A DNA stretch of 8,541 nt from Boseongicola sp. GTDB lineage: Bacteria; Pseudomonadota; Alphaproteobacteria; Rhodobacterales; Rhodobacteraceae. Below the pieces are notes generated by a model. It made no database searches. It saw nothing but the letters and a program-made list of their open reading frames with translations, and had not been told where the DNA came from. A program made the translations under genes and the position numbers. The stretch spans positions 1 through 8,541 of the forward strand of contig JABDPD010000146.1 of NCBI GenBank assembly GCA_013042895.1. Direction: 5' to 3'. Shown here in pieces: positions 1 through 6,670 of the stretch (the first letter of the stretch is position 1; every line of letters begins with the position of its first letter).

Positions 1-1082
1 TGAAAAGCGAGTTGGTGTCCTTGGATGACTACGAGTCGCGTCTTGATCGCACCCGAGTCTGGGCGCGAGAATGGCACTTCAGGATTGGCGTGCATCATTT
101 GCGCGGGATTATCGATGCGAATGTGGCCGGCCGGCAATACGCGGAACTGGCGGCTGCGTGTGTGCGGGCTTTGTGGCCTTTTGTCGTCGTTGCATTTGGA
201 GAGAAACATGGTCCCCCTCCCGGGCGTGGCGCGGTCGTCATCGCAATGGGTTCACTTGGTGCCGAAAAACTCAACGCGACATCGGATCTCGACCTGATAG
301 TAGTTTATGACGCGGATGGTGTCGAAACATCAGAAGTGCGCCGTCCGTTGGCTACGCGATCTTACTATGCACGTCTTACGCAGGCCTTGGTAACAGCGAT
401 CTCCGCCCCAACGGCTGAGGGGCGGCTCTACGAAGTAGACATGCGATTGCGCCCGTCGGGTCGGCAAGGCCCGGTCGCGACTGCGTTGTCAGCATTCAAG
501 ACCTATCAAGAAACTGAGGCCTGGACTTGGGAGCATTTGGCTTTGACACGCGCCCGGGTTATCGCGGGAGAGTTTGACATTGGCGTCGAGCTCACGGCGT
601 TTCGCAGTGCGCTATTGGGTAAGTCCAGAGATCGTAGCAAGGTACTATTGGACGTTGCCGAAATGCGTGCCCGGTTGGCGACGGCCAAACCCGCCGGTTC
701 GACCTTGGATGTCAAGATGGGACCAGGGCGTCTGCAGGATGTTGAGCTATTTGCTCAGACCGGAGCGTTGCTTGAAGGCAAGGCGGCACGAACTCTGGGT
801 GAACAGTTGACTTCGGCCATAAATGTGTTCGGACTGTCAGATGAGGACGGTAGTGCGCTGACGCGTGCCGCTGGACTGTTTTGGGGTGTTCAGTCCGCGG
901 CAAGGCTCATTTCGAAGGATCAGTTGAGCAGCGACGCGACTGGAGCAAGCGCAGAGGCCTTCTTATTGAGAGACCTCAACATTGAGACTGTCTTTGCATT
1001 GGAAGAGGAAGTCGTAAAAACCTCTGAAACTATTGCTGCAATTATTGACAAGGCGATCGGTCCGCTTCCATCTGCAGATTGA
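1..1082 (+). CDS. glnE: GlnE C-terminal part: glutamine synthetase adenylyltransferase (5' truncated by window edge)
   Basis: GlnE attaches AMP to glutamine synthetase (GlnA), and removes it, in response to PII signalling, so it tunes ammonia assimilation in the cytoplasm. The frame is open to the left edge, so only the C-terminal ~359 residues of a protein usually 900-1000 aa long are present. This is the second nucleotidyltransferase domain plus the C-terminal helical region; in the family this half carries the adenylylating activity. Counting from the TTG codon at 12, visible motifs are GS with D92/D94 in SDLDL (metal-binding DxD), EVDMRLRPSG at 141-150, WTWEHLALTRAR at 171-182 and KMGPGRLQDVELFAQ at 235-249. 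These are GlnE signatures with lineage-typical substitutions (LG-A for the usual LGG, ELF for EFI). The TTG at 12 is not the true start. The reading frame is intact to the TGA. A 92-aa gene follows after 30 bp, probably in the same transcript. Confidence 0.95.
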   Translation, partial: KSELVSLDDYESRLDRTRVWAREWHFRIGVHHLRGIIDANVAGRQYAELAAACVRALWPFVVVAFGEKHGPPPGRGAVVIAMGSLGAEKLNATSDLDLIVVYDADGVETSEVRRPLATRSYYARLTQALVTAISAPTAEGRLYEVDMRLRPSGRQGPVATALSAFKTYQETEAWTWEHLALTRARVIAGEFDIGVELTAFRSALLGKSRDRSKVLLDVAEMRARLATAKPAGSTLDVKMGPGRLQDVELFAQTGALLEGKAARTLGEQLTSAINVFGLSDEDGSALTRAAGLFWGVQSAARLISKDQLSSDATGASAEAFLLRDLNIETVFALEEEVVKTSETIAAIIDKAIGPLPSAD

Positions 1083-1102
1083 CATACGACGCGATTTAAT
1101 TC

Positions 1103-1107
1103 GGAGG
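1103..1107 (+). promoter_or_regulatory. Ribosome binding site of the 92-aa gene
   Basis: GGAGG lies 5 nt before the ATG at 1113. It fixes the start of this otherwise uncharacterised small gene. Confidence 0.75.
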
Positions 1108-1112
1108 TACAC

Positions 1113-1391
1113 ATGCCGCGACAAGACGATCCCGCTGATCCGCGCGGGCTGATATATGAGAGTTTTCGGATTGACGGAATCCAGGAAAGCGAGTGTCGGT
1201 CAATTTTCCTCGACTGGGCGATTGGTGTGCCGATTGGACAAGACAGCACGGCATATGTGCGCATGTTGCTCGCTCGATTTGGCGCCGAGTACCCTGATCA
1301 TCCAATGACAGTTGTTCTGAAAGAAGCGCTCAATCCGCCAGCAACGCGAGGTCGGCGAGGTGGCGCGTCTGGGCGGCGAACTTCAAATTAG
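1113..1391 (+). CDS. Conserved small protein of unknown function downstream of glnE
   Basis: A 92-aa soluble protein with no function I can assign. The start ATG has a strong Shine-Dalgarno GGAGG at 1103-1107 with a 5-nt spacer, which supports translation. The N-terminal ~70 residues look like a compact domain containing DPRGLIYESFRIDG, ECRSIFLDWAIG and DHPMTVVL. I recall similar short proteins in other Rhodobacteraceae, so it is probably a lineage-conserved gene. The last ~18 residues are rich in Gly, Arg and Ser (ATRGRRGGASGRR) and look disordered and basic, which could mean nucleic-acid contact, but that is only inference. It lies 30 bp after glnE in the same direction, so co-transcription is likely. 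Its TAG stop overlaps the TAA of eda on the other strand. No signal peptide or membrane segment is visible. Confidence 0.85.
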   Translation: MPRQDDPADPRGLIYESFRIDGIQESECRSIFLDWAIGVPIGQDSTAYVRMLLARFGAEYPDHPMTVVLKEALNPPATRGRRGGASGRRTSN

Positions 1392-2023
1392 AGGCTCGCT
1401 GCTTCCCGAGCAAGATCGGTAATACGTCCCCAATCCTCGGCCACGACGGCATCTTTCGGAGCAACCCACGATCCGCCTACGCAAATTGTGTTTGGAAGCC
1501 CAAGGTATTCCTCAGCATTTTTCAGGCTTACGCCACCGGTTGGACAGAAGCGTACTTGAGGTATTGGGGCGCCGATGGCCTTCAGAGCAGGGACTCCGCC
1601 AGAGGCTTCGGCGGGGAAGAATTTCTGCACCGCAAAGCCACGTTCGAGAAGACGAAGGGCCTCAGTTGCTGTAGCTGCACCCGGCAGCAATGGCAGCTCG
1701 GCATCAAGCGCGGCGTCAATAAGGCGATCCGTCGTTCCAGGTGTCACTCCGAACAGAGCCCCTGCTTCCTTTGCAGCGATTACATCTGCGGGTTTCAAGA
1801 GAGTGCCCGCTCCGACGACACCGCCTTCGATGGCGCTCATCTCGCGGATTGCATCCAGAGCAGCAGGGGTGCGGAGGGTGACTTCCAAAGCAGGAAGCCC
1901 TCCAGCCACAAGAGCTGAAGCCAGAGCGGCGGCAGAACTTGCGTCATCAACAACGAGGACGGGAATGACCGGGGCCAGCTGACAAATCTCGGCGGCCTGA
2001 AAACTGCTCTCTTCGGGGGTCAT
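1388..2023 (-). CDS. eda: KDPG aldolase (2-dehydro-3-deoxy-6-phosphogluconate aldolase / 4-hydroxy-2-oxoglutarate aldolase)
   Basis: Cleaves 2-keto-3-deoxy-6-phosphogluconate into pyruvate and glyceraldehyde-3-phosphate, the last step of the Entner-Doudoroff pathway. Family members often also act on 4-hydroxy-2-oxoglutarate. It is a class I (Schiff-base) aldolase with a single TIM barrel. At 211 aa it has the usual family length. Expected residues are visible: E47 and R51 in LEVTLRTP, the phosphate/substrate loop VGAGTLL at 70-76, the Schiff-base lysine K134 in QKFFPAEASGG, CPTGGV at 160-165 and VGGSWV at 182-187. The ATG at 2023 has a GGAG 7 nt upstream. It lies 42 bp downstream of edd on the same strand, so the two are almost certainly one operon. 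Its stop overlaps that of the convergent 92-aa gene by 4 bp. Confidence 0.96.
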   Translation of the reverse strand: MTPEESSFQAAEICQLAPVIPVLVVDDASSAAALASALVAGGLPALEVTLRTPAALDAIREMSAIEGGVVGAGTLLKPADVIAAKEAGALFGVTPGTTDRLIDAALDAELPLLPGAATATEALRLLERGFAVQKFFPAEASGGVPALKAIGAPIPQVRFCPTGGVSLKNAEEYLGLPNTICVGGSWVAPKDAVVAEDWGRITDLAREAASL

Positions 2024-2065
2024 CTCGTTTCTCCGTCTTGCGTTGGTTGCGTAAATTTAGAGGTC

Positions 2066-3871
2066 TTAGACTACTGTGCCTGCACCATCCGCCGCCAACC
2101 CGCAACGGTCGCGGAATGGCTTGAACAGCTCACGGCCCAATCCTTCTTGATTTCCGGAAAGATCCGGTAGCACTAGGCTTCGGTGTTCAAAGTCTGTTTC
2201 TAGGCATTCCAGTACGCCAGAAACGGCATCGACCCGGACCATATCTCCGTCCCGAAGTTTGGCGATCGGGCCCCCGTCGGCCCCTTCTGGTGACAGGTGA
2301 ATGGCAGAAGGGACTTTGCCACTTGCGCCGGACATCCGGCCATCGGTGACGAGCGCGACTTTCTGGCCCCGTCCAAGCAGGACCGACAGTATAGGCGTAA
2401 GCGAGTGTAATTCCGGCATGCCGTTGGCCTTCGGCCCCTGGAAACGAACGACCACAACGGTATCGTTGGTCAGCTCTCCGCTTTTGAATGCAGCTTTGAC
2501 GGCGTCCTGTGTTTCGAAAATGCGGGCAGGGGCTTCGACGATCTGATGCTCGGCGGCGACGGCCGAGACCTTCATAACCGATCGACCAAGATTACCCTTC
2601 AATTCGCGGAGGCCACCGCTGCTTTTGAAAGGGTCATTAGCAGGTCGCACGATTTTGTCGTTGAGAGACTGTTTTGGACCGTCGATCCAAGTTAATGAGC
2701 CATCCTTAAGTGTTGGCTCACTTGCATAAAGGCCAAGGCCATTGCCGGCGACTGTGCTGGTATCGGGATGAAGAAGCCCTGCCTCGAGCAATTCACTAAT
2801 CAAATAGGCAAGACCGCCTGCTGCATGGAAGTGGTTCACGTCTGCAAGACCGTTGGGATAAACTTTCGCCATTTGAGGTGTCGCGGCGGACAGGTCATTG
2901 AAATCCTCAATGTCGAGAATGACTCCTGCGGCACGGGCCATAGCAGGCAGGTGAATCACGAGGTTTGTTGAACCTCCCGTCGCCATAAGGCCAACGATAC
3001 CGTTCACAAAAGCTTTCTCGTCAAGAATGTCAGATACAGGGCGATAGTCATTGCCTTGAGCAGTGATCGCGGCGGCGCGCCTTGTTGTTTCTTCTGTCAG
3101 CGCCTCTCGTAAAGGTGTGCCGGGATTGACGAAACTGGAGCCGGGCAGGTGAAGTCCCATGAATTCCATCAGCATCTGATTTGAGTTCGCTGTGCCATAA
3201 AACGTGCAAGTGCCGGGTCCGTGGTATGAGGCCATTTCGGCCTCCATCAACTTGTCGCGTCCAACTTCACCAGCCGCGAACTGTTGGCGTACTTTGGCTT
3301 TCTCGTCATTCGGCAAACCGGAAACCATTGGACCGGCAGGAACGAAAACACCCGGGATATGCCCAAATGTAGCGGCAGCGATGATAAGACCGGGAACGAT
3401 CTTGTCACAAACGCCGAGGTACATGGCTGCGTCGAATGTGTTGTGGCTTAGAGCCACACCGGTAGCGAGTGCAATGACATCGCGCGAAAACAAGCTGAGC
3501 TCCATGCCGGTTTGGCCTTGGGTGACTCCATCACACATAGCAGGGACGCCACCGGCGACCTGAGCGGTTGCGCCAGCCTGCCGCGCTGCCTCTTTGATCT
3601 GGTCGGGGTAATCTTTGAAAGGCTGGTGGGCCGAAAGCATGTCGTTGTACGCCGTCACGATTCCGATATTCGGTGCGCGATCAGCTACAAGTGCGGCTTT
3701 GTCTTCGCCCATTGCTGCATAGGCGTGCGCCTGATTTCCGCAGCTCAAATGCGCACGTTTGACGCCTCCGTCTTGTGCGCGCTTGATTTTGTCGAGGTAG
3801 CTCCCTCGCGTTTGATCCGAGCGCGCAATGATCCGCTCCGTTACGCGGTGCACGGTATCGTTCAACGACAT
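2066..3871 (-). CDS. edd: 6-phosphogluconate dehydratase (Entner-Doudoroff)
   Basis: Dehydrates 6-phosphogluconate to KDPG, the committed step of the Entner-Doudoroff pathway, in the cytoplasm. It belongs to the IlvD/Edd family of [4Fe-4S]-dependent dehydratases. The 601-aa length matches bacterial Edd and is longer than typical IlvD. The three family cysteines are visible: C113 in [14 protein letters not shown]155 in GVCDKIVPG and C222 in [15 protein letters not shown]. Two of these are expected to help ligate the cluster. Further signatures are LMATGGSTN near residue 295-302 and [17 protein letters not shown] near 508-524, the C-terminal swivelling-domain motif. [13 protein letters not shown] and the length favour Edd over dihydroxy-acid dehydratase, and the adjacent eda settles it. 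The ATG at 3871 has a strong GAGGAGG at 3879-3885. Expression is probably controlled by the LacI-type operator just upstream. Confidence 0.96.
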   Translation of the reverse strand: MSLNDTVHRVTERIIARSDQTRGSYLDKIKRAQDGGVKRAHLSCGNQAHAYAAMGEDKAALVADRAPNIGIVTAYNDMLSAHQPFKDYPDQIKEAARQAGATAQVAGGVPAMCDGVTQGQTGMELSLFSRDVIALATGVALSHNTFDAAMYLGVCDKIVPGLIIAAATFGHIPGVFVPAGPMVSGLPNDEKAKVRQQFAAGEVGRDKLMEAEMASYHGPGTCTFYGTANSNQMLMEFMGLHLPGSSFVNPGTPLREALTEETTRRAAAITAQGNDYRPVSDILDEKAFVNGIVGLMATGGSTNLVIHLPAMARAAGVILDIEDFNDLSAATPQMAKVYPNGLADVNHFHAAGGLAYLISELLEAGLLHPDTSTVAGNGLGLYASEPTLKDGSLTWIDGPKQSLNDKIVRPANDPFKSSGGLRELKGNLGRSVMKVSAVAAEHQIVEAPARIFETQDAVKAAFKSGELTNDTVVVVRFQGPKANGMPELHSLTPILSVLLGRGQKVALVTDGRMSGASGKVPSAIHLSPEGADGGPIAKLRDGDMVRVDAVSGVLECLETDFEHRSLVLPDLSGNQEGLGRELFKPFRDRCGLAADGAGTVV

Positions 3872-3878
3872 AGCAAAG

Positions 3879-3885
3879 CCTCCTC
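3879..3885 (-). promoter_or_regulatory. Ribosome binding site of edd
   Basis: Read on the minus strand this is GAGGAGG, 7 nt before the edd ATG. It is the strongest Shine-Dalgarno sequence in the window and fits a highly expressed catabolic enzyme. Confidence 0.75.
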
Positions 3886-3900
3886 AAGGGGTTTCGCGCT

Positions 3901-3929
3901 CGCATAGCATCAATTGTTAACGCTAACAA
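3901..3929 (-). promoter_or_regulatory. Candidate edd-eda promoter
   Basis: On the minus strand, TTGTTA (plus coordinates 3924-3929) and TATGCG (3901-3906) are separated by exactly 17 nt. They match the sigma-70 -35 at 4 of 6 positions and the -10 at 3 of 6. This would place the transcription start roughly 20-25 nt before the edd ATG, leaving room for the Shine-Dalgarno. The -35 element sits inside the operator palindrome, so a bound repressor would block it. The match to consensus is weak, and alphaproteobacterial promoters are poorly predicted by eye. Confidence 0.35.
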
Positions 3930-3930
3930 T
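3913..3930. promoter_or_regulatory. LacI-family-type operator upstream of edd
   Basis: The 18-bp sequence ATTGTTAACGCTAACAAT has perfect 7-bp inverted arms (ATTGTTA / TAACAAT) around ACGC, with the central CG step typical of LacI-family operators. Known LacI-family sites such as those of GntR have the general form TGTTA-nCGn-TAACA. It begins 42 bp upstream of the edd start codon, the right distance for repression. No LacI-family regulator gene is in this window, so the regulator must be encoded elsewhere. A gluconate- or KDPG-pathway-responsive repressor is the natural guess, but the ligand is unknown. Confidence 0.7.
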
Positions 3931-3958
3931 ATCGAAGCGCACAGATCTGCCACCGGTA

Positions 3959-3972
3959 TGTTAGCGCTGCAT
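3959..3972. promoter_or_regulatory. Second, half-degenerate copy of the operator
   Basis: TGTTAGCGCTGCAT carries a perfect left half and centre (TGTTAGCGCT) of the symmetric TGTTAGCGCTAACA form, but the last four bases depart from it. Its centre is 44 bp from the centre of the first operator, close to four helical turns, so both would face the same side of the DNA. This could be an auxiliary low-affinity site for cooperative binding or looping. With one poor half-site it could also be chance. Confidence 0.4.
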
Positions 3973-4051
3973 AGCGGGATTGTTGAGACGGTTCTTTTCG
4001 TGAGTCTGGAGCGGGCGTAAGTCGGCTCCAACACAAACGATTGGAAGAAAA

Positions 4052-4165
4052 ATGAAAGACTCAACAAAACAAGGCGAGATCAACCTAATGGCCATTGAGC
4101 TCGAAGCTCGAAGACTGCGTGCGAACTGGCTTCGTGAATTGCTTGGTGGTCGCAGGGCGCGCTGA
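4052..4165 (+). CDS. Small ORF, 37 aa, Arg/Leu-rich amphipathic peptide
   Basis: A short open frame in the divergent edd/rlmI intergenic region. It has an ATG start preceded by GGAAGA at 4043-4048 and ends in TGA. The product is basic, with a C-terminal half of heptad-like pattern (MAIELEARRLRANWLRELL, then GGRRAR) that should form an amphipathic helix. There is no signal peptide. It resembles the very short Arg/Ala/Leu-helical proteins annotated in Rhodobacteraceae (for example those grouped as RSP_7527 family), but I cannot confirm membership by eye. It lies 40 bp upstream of rlmI in the same direction and may be co-transcribed. An alternative internal ATG (codon 13) would give a 25-aa peptide with almost no Shine-Dalgarno. 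It could be a leader peptide or regulatory small protein instead of a structural gene. Confidence 0.6.
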   Translation: MKDSTKQGEINLMAIELEARRLRANWLRELLGGRRAR

Positions 4166-4194
4166 TCTCTTTTAGTCGCTGGTCGTTGCCGTTA

Positions 4195-4200
4195 AAGGAG
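4195..4200 (+). promoter_or_regulatory. Ribosome binding site of rlmI
   Basis: AAGGAG ends 5 nt before the ATG at 4206 and supports that start over downstream candidates. Confidence 0.75.
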
Positions 4201-4205
4201 ACGGC

Positions 4206-5402
4206 ATGACAGTTGAACGCCCAACAATCCGCCTTAAGCCCAAAACAGACTCCCGTCGTCTACGTCGCGGCTTCCCTTGGGTTTACGATAACGAATTGGT
4301 TACAGATCGACGCACAAAGGCCCTTGAGCCGGGTACGGTCGTGCGATTGGAAGATGCGGAGCGTAAGCCGATTGCGACCGCAACGGTGAACCCGAATTCG
4401 AAAATCTTAGCGCGAATCCTAGATCGCGATTTGGAAGCGAATATTGACCGAGACTGGTTGGCGCAACGGTTAATTCGGGCGCATAACACTCGAGATATGC
4501 TTTTCGACACGCCTTACTATCGGCTTGTGCACGCCGAAGCCGATGGGTTTCCAGGCGTGATCATTGATCGCTTTGGAGATGCGGCCGTCATTCAACCAAA
4601 CACGGCGTGGGCAGATTCAAGGTTGGACGAACTCGTTGATGTTCTCGCCGAAGTTACCGGCGTCTCGGTCGTCTTCAAGAGCGCGTCCGGGCGTGCGCGG
4701 GCACTTGAAGGACTGGACGATCAATCGGCCTTGATACGGGGAAAGTTAGACGCGCCCGTTCCTGTACCTATGAACGGTGCCATCTATATGGCCGACTTGC
4801 TAGGTGGTCAGAAGACCGGATTATTCTATGATCAGCGCCCCAACCACGCCTTTGTAGGGCAACTATCCAAGAATACTGACGTTCTTGATGTCTTCTCGCA
4901 TGTCGGCGGCTTTGCTTTGGCCGCGTTGGCGGCGGGCGCGAAGTCGGCCCTATCGGTAGATGGCTCAAATCCGGCCTTGACGTTGGCTTGGGCGGGCGCG
5001 AAAGCGACCGGCGTTTCGGATCGGTTTGATACCATGACTAGGGACGCCTTTGACGCTATGAGCGCGCTCGGCAAAGAAGGGCGCACGTTCGGCACCGTTA
5101 TTTGCGACCCACCGGCTTTTGCTCCACACAAACAAGCGCGAGATGCAGGTTTGCGGGCTTATGAAAAAGTCGCCCGACTTGGCGCGTCTTTGGTCGTACC
5201 CAATGGTACGTTAACGCTATGTTCCTGTTCTCACGCGGCGGACCTTGATCAGTTTCGAGCAGCTTGTCTGCGCGGGATCGGACGCGCGCGTCGAGAGTGC
5301 CAGATTTTGCGGACCGGTTTTGCCGGACCAGATCATCCTCAACATCCGCAACTGGCTGAGAGTGGTTACTTGAAGGCTATTACTTTCCGGTTTCTCGGAT
5401 GA
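4206..5402 (+). CDS. rlmI: RlmI-type class I SAM-dependent 23S rRNA (cytosine-C5) methyltransferase
   Basis: A 398-aa protein with the RlmI (YccW) architecture: an N-terminal PUA RNA-binding domain (about residues 6-80), a central EEHEE-like linker and a Rossmann methyltransferase domain. In E. coli RlmI makes m5C1962 in 23S rRNA, and the same role is inferred here. Visible motifs are YRLVHAEADGFPGVIIDRFG at 105-124, GQKTGLFYDQR at 201-211, SAM-binding motif I VLDVFSHVGGFAL at 226-238 with the acidic VDGS at 251-254, motif IV DPPAF at 301-305, and CSCSH at 339-343, which contains the likely nucleophilic cysteine. The length matches the family. The start has AAGGAG 5 nt upstream. The TGA stop shares ATGA with the start of the PIN-domain gene, so the two are probably translationally coupled. 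Target-base specificity cannot be read from sequence; the family is certain, the exact site is not. Confidence 0.88.
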   Translation: MTVERPTIRLKPKTDSRRLRRGFPWVYDNELVTDRRTKALEPGTVVRLEDAERKPIATATVNPNSKILARILDRDLEANIDRDWLAQRLIRAHNTRDMLFDTPYYRLVHAEADGFPGVIIDRFGDAAVIQPNTAWADSRLDELVDVLAEVTGVSVVFKSASGRARALEGLDDQSALIRGKLDAPVPVPMNGAIYMADLLGGQKTGLFYDQRPNHAFVGQLSKNTDVLDVFSHVGGFALAALAAGAKSALSVDGSNPALTLAWAGAKATGVSDRFDTMTRDAFDAMSALGKEGRTFGTVICDPPAFAPHKQARDAGLRAYEKVARLGASLVVPNGTLTLCSCSHAADLDQFRAACLRGIGRARRECQILRTGFAGPDHPQHPQLAESGYLKAITFRFLG

Positions 5403-5938
5403 AGGTTTTGATCGATGCTTGCGTACTCTACCCAACAGTTTTGCGGGAAATCGTAATAGGGGTCGCGCGACGGGGGTTGTTCACGCCATTATGGTCTCCT
5501 CGCATTCTTGAAGAATGGCGTCGGGGCGCTGAGAGGCGCGGGGAGAATGGGATAGCAGAGGTTGAGATCGCGTCACTAATTGCGATGTTTCCAGACGCTT
5601 TGGTACATCCCGCAGAAGAAACCGAGGCTCGGTTGTCTTTGCCCGACTCGGATGACATTCACGTTCTCGCAGCGTCCATTGACGGTAGGGCAGATGAACT
5701 TTTGACGCTGAATCTCAAGGACTTTCCGACCCGAACTCTGGCCCGCGATGGTATTCAATTGCGCGCGCCAGATTCATTTCTTCTAGAGCTATTTCATAAC
5801 GAACCCAATGTCTTGAGGGAGGTTCTTGAAGCTGTTCTTAGTAAGGCAGAGCACCACGGCATCGATACTTCCAATCCCCGCGCCTTGTTGAAGCGCGCGC
5901 GTTTGCCAAGATTGGGAAAAGCGCTTTACGCGTCCTGA
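5399..5938 (+). CDS. PIN-domain protein, putative ribonuclease (RSP_2648-like family)
   Basis: A 179-aa PIN-fold protein. PIN domains are usually Mg-dependent single-strand ribonucleases, as in VapC toxins. The N-terminal strand LIDACVLYP carries the first acidic residue D6. E38 in ILEEW, D83/D85/D86 in LPDSDDIHVLAA and D108 in NLKDFP supply the rest of an apparently complete acidic cluster. After about residue 125 a helical tail (LLELFHNEPNVLREVLEAVLSKAEHHG) and a basic end (KRARLPRLGK) extend beyond the core. The sequence matches what I recall of the Rhodobacteraceae RSP_2648 family of PIN proteins. The start ATG overlaps the rlmI stop (ATGA), so expression depends on rlmI. No antitoxin-like small gene lies next to it, so it need not be a classical toxin; a housekeeping RNA-processing role beside an rRNA methyltransferase is possible. 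It overlaps the convergent M48 gene by 13 bp. Confidence 0.88.
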   Translation: MKVLIDACVLYPTVLREIVIGVARRGLFTPLWSPRILEEWRRGAERRGENGIAEVEIASLIAMFPDALVHPAEETEARLSLPDSDDIHVLAASIDGRADELLTLNLKDFPTRTLARDGIQLRAPDSFLLELFHNEPNVLREVLEAVLSKAEHHGIDTSNPRALLKRARLPRLGKALYAS

Positions 5939-6624
5939 CCGCTCCGAAGCCACTTTTCCTCATTTGCCTCGATTGCGGCGATGCGTTCAGCCGTTTTGGG
6001 GTGACTCATCAACCAGACTGGTGTCGATGCGCCATTCGCGCCGGTTAGTGTTTCTAGCTTTTTAAACAAAGACTTCTGTGGATCGGTGCCTATGCCAGAT
6101 TTGACCAGTAGCGCGGAGGCATAGGCGTCGGCTTCATATTCGTCTCTACGAGAAAGGCGCGCAGCGAAGAGCGACATCAAGAGATTTGCGACAAATGCAC
6201 CAACGAATGGAATGAAGCGGGACAGGACCATTGCGAGAGCCGTGCGCAGGGCGTTTTGGCCTGAAAAGTCGATCATGCGACGGCGGGAGTGACCTAGGGC
6301 AACGTGACCTAATTCGTGGGCAATAACGCTTGAAAGCTCTTCGGCTGTGACTTCGCCGGCCTTATATTTCCTGTAAAACCCGCGTGTTAGGAAGATGCGA
6401 CCGTCGGGTGCGGCAAGGCCGTTCACTGGCTCTATCTCGTAGATGTTCACGCGAATACGCTCAAGTTCCAACGCAGCAGCCATCCGGTCCGACAGATCCT
6501 TTAATACTGGGTCCGCGAGCTCTGTCGACTGCGCATCAAGCGTTTTTTTCGTTCTCCACACAGAGAATCGATACATCACGAGCCCGTATAGAAGGGCCAA
6601 AAAGATCGGAGCGAATTTAATCAT
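5926..6624 (-). CDS. Membrane-anchored M48-family zinc metallopeptidase
   Basis: A 232-aa protein with a hydrophobic N-terminal segment (about residues 5-18, FAPIFLALLYGLVMY) that is probably an uncleaved anchor. The zinc site is clear: HELGH at 103-107 within SSVIAHELGHVALGH, and the third ligand E162 in RRDEYEADAYA. A second hydrophobic stretch at about 126-153 (ALAMVLSRFIPFVGAFVANL) may associate with the membrane, as in HtpX- or Oma1-like M48 enzymes. MSHPKTAERI near 206-215 is also a family signature. It should degrade misfolded or membrane proteins, but the substrate and the side of the membrane are not determined by the sequence. The ATG has no convincing Shine-Dalgarno, and no ATG, GTG or TTG lies in frame in the 46 bp after the VWA gene, so it may rely on readthrough of the operon. 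The stop lies within the convergent PIN gene. Confidence 0.9.
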   Translation of the reverse strand: MIKFAPIFLALLYGLVMYRFSVWRTKKTLDAQSTELADPVLKDLSDRMAAALELERIRVNIYEIEPVNGLAAPDGRIFLTRGFYRKYKAGEVTAEELSSVIAHELGHVALGHSRRRMIDFSGQNALRTALAMVLSRFIPFVGAFVANLLMSLFAARLSRRDEYEADAYASALLVKSGIGTDPQKSLFKKLETLTGANGASTPVWLMSHPKTAERIAAIEANEEKWLRSGQDA

Positions 6625-6670
6625 AAGGGTTATATGGGGCAGCGGTAGTGCGTCGGCAATGCGTCGGTGC

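Noticed and set aside
1575..1982. 135-aa plus-strand open frame antisense to eda
   Set aside because: It lies entirely opposite eda, is low-complexity Ala/Ser/Arg-rich, and has no family resemblance.
3512..3907. 131-aa plus-strand open frame antisense to the edd 5' end
   Set aside because: Shadow of the conserved Edd N-terminus; no ribosome binding site or known domain.
3681..4067. 128-aa open frame on the minus strand spanning the edd start and upstream control region
   Set aside because: It overlaps the first ~190 bp of edd out of frame, runs through the operator and small ORF, and its translation has no recognisable domain. Edd has the strong Shine-Dalgarno.
5399..5938. Classical VapBC toxin-antitoxin locus
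   Set aside because: The PIN protein is present, but the upstream gene is a full rRNA methyltransferase and the downstream gene is a convergent protease; no antitoxin-like DNA-binding gene is adjacent.
6649..6667. Direct repeat TGCGTCGG, two copies 11 nt apart, in the VWA-M48 gap
   Set aside because: Only two 8-bp copies, with no symmetry and no relation to the operator. Chance in GC-rich DNA is sufficient, though it lies just before the weak M48 start.
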